A stretch of DNA of 64,000 bases from Clusia tigrina (taxonomy: Eukaryota > Arthropoda > Insecta > Diptera > Clusiidae), in the NCBI GenBank assembly GCA_920105625.2, contig OV050031.1, positions 76,889,995-76,953,994 of the forward strand, written 5' to 3'. Positions 61,568 to 64,000 of this stretch are shown in pieces. Each line of letters starts with the position of its first letter. Position 1 is the first letter of the stretch. The position numbers and the translations under genes are program-made. Under the pieces are notes generated by a model that was not told the origin of the DNA, searched no databases, and worked only from the letters and a program-made list of their open reading frames with translations.

Positions 61568-64000
61568 AATCAACAGCGACTGAGACGCCTACAGCGACGC
61601 CGACTGAGACGCCGACTGAGGCAGATAGGCGTAGATACAGGCATAGAGAAGGCAGCAGACCCCCCAATCGATAGCGCCATCGACTGAGACGCGTACAGAG
61701 ACGCTGACAGAGGCTGCGACGCCGACTGAGACGCCGACTGAGGAAGATAGGGGTAGATATAGGCTTAGAGAAGGCAGCAGACCCCCCTATCGACAGCGGC
61801 AGCGACTGAGACGCCTACAGAGACGCTGACAGAGGCTGCGACGCCGACTGAGACGCCGACTAAGGCGGATAGGGGTAGATATAGGCATAGAGAAGGCAGC
61901 AGACCCCCCCAATCAACAGCGACTGAGACGCCTACAGCGACGCCGATTGAGACGCCGACTGAGGAAGATAGGGGTAGATATAGGCATAGAGAAGGCAGCA
62001 GACCCCCCAATCGACAGCGGCAGCGACTGAGATGCCTACAGAGACGCTGACAGAGGCTGCGACGCCGACTGAGGCATATCGGGGTAGATATAGGCATGGA
62101 GCAGGCAGCAGACCCCCCCAATCGACAACGGCAGCGACTGAGATACCTACTGATACTCTGACAGACGCTGCGACGTCGACCGAGACGCCAACTGAGGCAG
62201 ATAGGGGTAGATATTGGCTTGGAGAAGGCAGCATTCCCCCCAATCGACAGCGGCATCGACTGAGATGCCTACATATATGCTGAGAGAGGCTGCGACGCCG
62301 ACTGAGACGCCGACTGAGGCAGATAGGGGTAGATATAGGCATATAGAGAGCAGCAGAGCCTCCAATCGACAGCGGCAGCGACTGAGACGCCTACAGATAC
62401 GCTGACAGAGGATGCGACGCCGACTGAGGCAGATAGGGGTGTATATAGGCATAGAGAAGGCAGCAGACCCCCCAATCCACAGCGGCAGCTACTGAGACGC
62501 CTACAGAGACGCTGACAGAAGCTGCGACGCTGACTGAGACGCCGACTGAGGCAGATAGGGGTAGATATAGGCATAGAGAAGGCAGCAGACCCCCCTATAG
62601 ACAGCGGCAGCGACTGAGACGCCTACAGAGACGCTGACAGAGGCTGCGACGCCGACTGAGGCAGATGGGGGTGGATATAGGCATAGAGATGGCAGCAGAC
62701 CCCCCAATCGACTGCGGCAGCGACTGAGACGCCTACAGAGACGCTGAGAGAGGCTGCGACGCCGACTGAGACGCCGACTGAGGCGGATAGGGGTAGATGT
62801 AGGCATAGAGAAGGCAGCAGACCCCCCAATCGACAGCGGCAGCTACTGAGACGCCTACAGAGATGCTGACAGAGGCTGCGACGCCGACTGAGGCAGATAG
62901 GGGTAGATAGAGGCATAGAGAAGGCAGCAGACTCCCCAATAGACAGCGGCAGCGACTGAGACGCCTACAGAGACGCTGACAGAGGCTGCGAGCCGACCGA
63001 GACGCCGACTGAGGCAGATACGGGTAGATATAGGCATAGAGAGGGCAGCAGACCCCGCAATCGACAGTGGCAGCGACTGAGATGCCTACAGAGACGCTGA
63101 CAGAGGCTGCGACCCCGACTGAGGCAGATAGAGGTGTATATAGCTATAGAGAAGGCAGCAGATCCCCCAATTGACAGCGGCAGCGACTGAGACGCCGACA
63201 GAGTTGCTGGAAGAGGCTGCGACGCCGACTGAGATTCCGACTGAGACAGATAGGGGTAGATATAGGCATAAAGGAGGCAGCAGACCCTCCAATCGACAGC
63301 GGCATCGACTGAGACGCATACAGAGACGCTGGCAGAGGGTGCGACACCGACTGAGACGCCGACTGAGGCAGGTAGGGGTAGATATAGGCTTAGAGAAAGC
63401 AGAAGCACCCCCCAATCGACAGCGGCATCGGCTGAGACGCCTACAGAGATGCTGACAGAGGCTGTGATGCCGACTGAGACGCCGACTGAGGCAGATAGGG
63501 GTAGATACAGGCATACAGAAGCCAGGAGACCCCCCAATCGATAGCGGCATCGATTGAAACGCGTACAGAGACGCTGACAGAGGCAGATAAGGGTAGATAT
63601 AGGCATAGAGAGGGCAGCAGACCCCCAATCGACAGCGACTGAGGCGCCTACAGCGACACCGATTGAGACGCCGACTGAGGCAGATAGGCGTAGATACAGG
63701 CATAGAGAAGGCAGCAGACCCCCCAATCGACAGCGGCATCGATTGAAACGCGTACAAAGACGCTGACAGAGGCTGCGACGCCGACTGAGGCAGATAGGGG
63801 TAGCTAGAGGCATAGAGAAGGCAGCAGACCCCCCAATAGACAGCGGCAGCGACTGAGACGCCTACGGAGACGCTGACAGAGGCTGCGACGCCAAGTGAGC
63901 TAGAAAGGGGTAGATATAGGCATAGAGAAGGCAGCAGACCCCCCCAATCGACAGCGGCAGCTACTGAGACGTCTACAGAGAAGCTGACAGAGGCTGCGAC

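Larger units (their letters stand above)
1..64000. repeat. Continuous satellite array, ~110/122-bp monomers
   Basis: Every stretch I read is a variant of the same monomer. The landmarks recur throughout: cagataggggtagatatagg, a gaaggcagcag stretch followed by a C-run and aatcgac, and gagacgcctacagagacg. Full monomers are about 122 bp. A 110-bp form lacks one gagacgccgact word, and some shorter forms (about 98-100 bp) lack further words. Roughly 550 monomers fit in the window, estimated by length. Neighbouring monomers differ visibly, whereas blocks kilobases away can be almost identical, which is the pattern of a higher-order satellite. No stretch over 300 bases falls outside the repeat, and both edges are inside the array. 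Chromosomal location and host are not shown by the sequence. Confidence 0.97.
54260..64000. repeat. Fifth pass, open at window end (A-B-H-C-D-E-B-H-C-D)
   Basis: After the A landmark at 54,260 come A and B, then H-type sequence (56.4-57.5 kb) that I find elsewhere only in its own duplicate at 60.9-62.0 kb, then C and D. From about 60.44 kb the order B-H-C-D is repeated with an offset of 4,456-4,474 bp and runs off the window edge. Confidence 0.8.
60441..64000. repeat. 4.47-kb tandem duplication, right copy, open at edge
   Basis: This copy is nearly identical to 55,985-59,527. Translating 62,965-63,813 and 58,492-59,340 on the minus strand gives identical 282-residue strings. A few substitutions remain, for example aggcttagag near 61,770 against aggcacagag near 57,290, and ctgcgacg against ctgagacg near 62,645 and 58,171. 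Homology continues to the last base of the window. Confidence 0.87.

Noticed and set aside
1..64000. CRISPR array
   Set aside because: Repeats are directly adjacent variants of one monomer; there are no unique spacers of constant length and no cas genes.
1..64000. Telomere or telomere-like repeat because of ataggggtag
   Set aside because: The word occurs once per ~120 bp, not as a 5-8-bp tandem G-rich repeat.
1..64000. Transposon, inserted gene, tRNA, rRNA or replication origin
   Set aside because: No terminal inverted repeats, target-site duplications, cloverleaf or rRNA-like stretches, and no non-satellite insert was seen on either strand.

Overview
The whole 64-kb window is one uninterrupted tandem satellite array. 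I find no unique sequence, no convincing protein gene, no tRNA or rRNA gene, no recognisable transposon and no CRISPR array. Both window edges lie inside the array, so neither border is visible. The organism cannot be named from this sequence. A gene-free stretch of this size with nested higher-order repeats points to a eukaryotic satellite (centromeric, pericentromeric, subtelomeric or knob-like). That assignment is inference.

Monomer level: the unit is about 122 bp, with a common 110-bp form that lacks one 12-bp block and some shorter forms of roughly 98-100 bp. There are roughly 550 monomers, estimated from length. The first ~70 bp are degenerate 12-bp words related to gagacgccgact. The remainder is a conserved segment containing cagataggggtagatatagg, a cataga/gaaggcagcag stretch and a run of about six C. 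By hand count the monomer is about 61% G+C, the + strand is T-poor (about 10% T against 30% A), and CpG is not depleted.

Higher-order level: recognisable block types, named A to H here for convenience, recur in fixed orders. Approximate layout in kb: A 0-2.1, B 2.1-4.8, B 4.8-7.6, C 7.6-9.2, D 9.2-10.5, E 10.5-11.3, F 11.3-12.4, C 12.4-13.1, D 13.1-14.3, E 14.3-14.9, F 14.9-15.7, F 15.7-16.75, G 16.75-18.35, D 18.35-20.05, E 20.05-20.85, F 20.85-22.06, F 22.06-23.1, G 23.1-24.7, D 24.7-26.25. A second pass follows: A 26.26-27.6, B 27.6-29.85, C 29.85-31.5, D 31.5-33.0, E 33.0-33.9, F 33.9-34.9, C 34.9-35.6, D 35.6-37.1, E 37.1-37.8, F 37.8-38.65, F 38.65-39.7, G 39.7-41.2, D 41.2-42.66, E 42.66-43.6, A 43.6-45.5, B fragment 45.5-45.89. 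Shorter passes then follow: E 45.89-46.8, A 46.8-48.9, B 48.9-50.0, G 50.0-51.6, D 51.6-52.6, E 52.6-53.5, A 53.5-55.7, B 55.7-56.4, H 56.4-57.5, C 57.5-58.55, D 58.55-60.27, E 60.27-60.43, B 60.43-60.9, H 60.9-62.0, C 62.0-63.0, D 63.0-64.0.

The dominant structure is a super-repeat of about 18-25 kb. The segment from 0.78 to 21.3 kb aligns in order with 26.27 to 44.1 kb. The coordinate offset changes in steps (25,497; 22,497; 22,254; 22,511; 22,935; 22,812), and most large steps are close to whole monomers. Nested inside or beside it are tandem duplications with periods of about 1.22, 2.87, 3.23, 3.8-4.1, 4.47, 6.3 and 6.7 kb. Length differences between the youngest copies sit in 18-bp units, 12-bp units and C-tracts. 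No gene cooperation can be described, because no gene is supported. Many open frames of 60-377 codons exist, but they follow from base composition and repeat period: the minus strand has about one stop triplet per monomer and the period is not a multiple of three.
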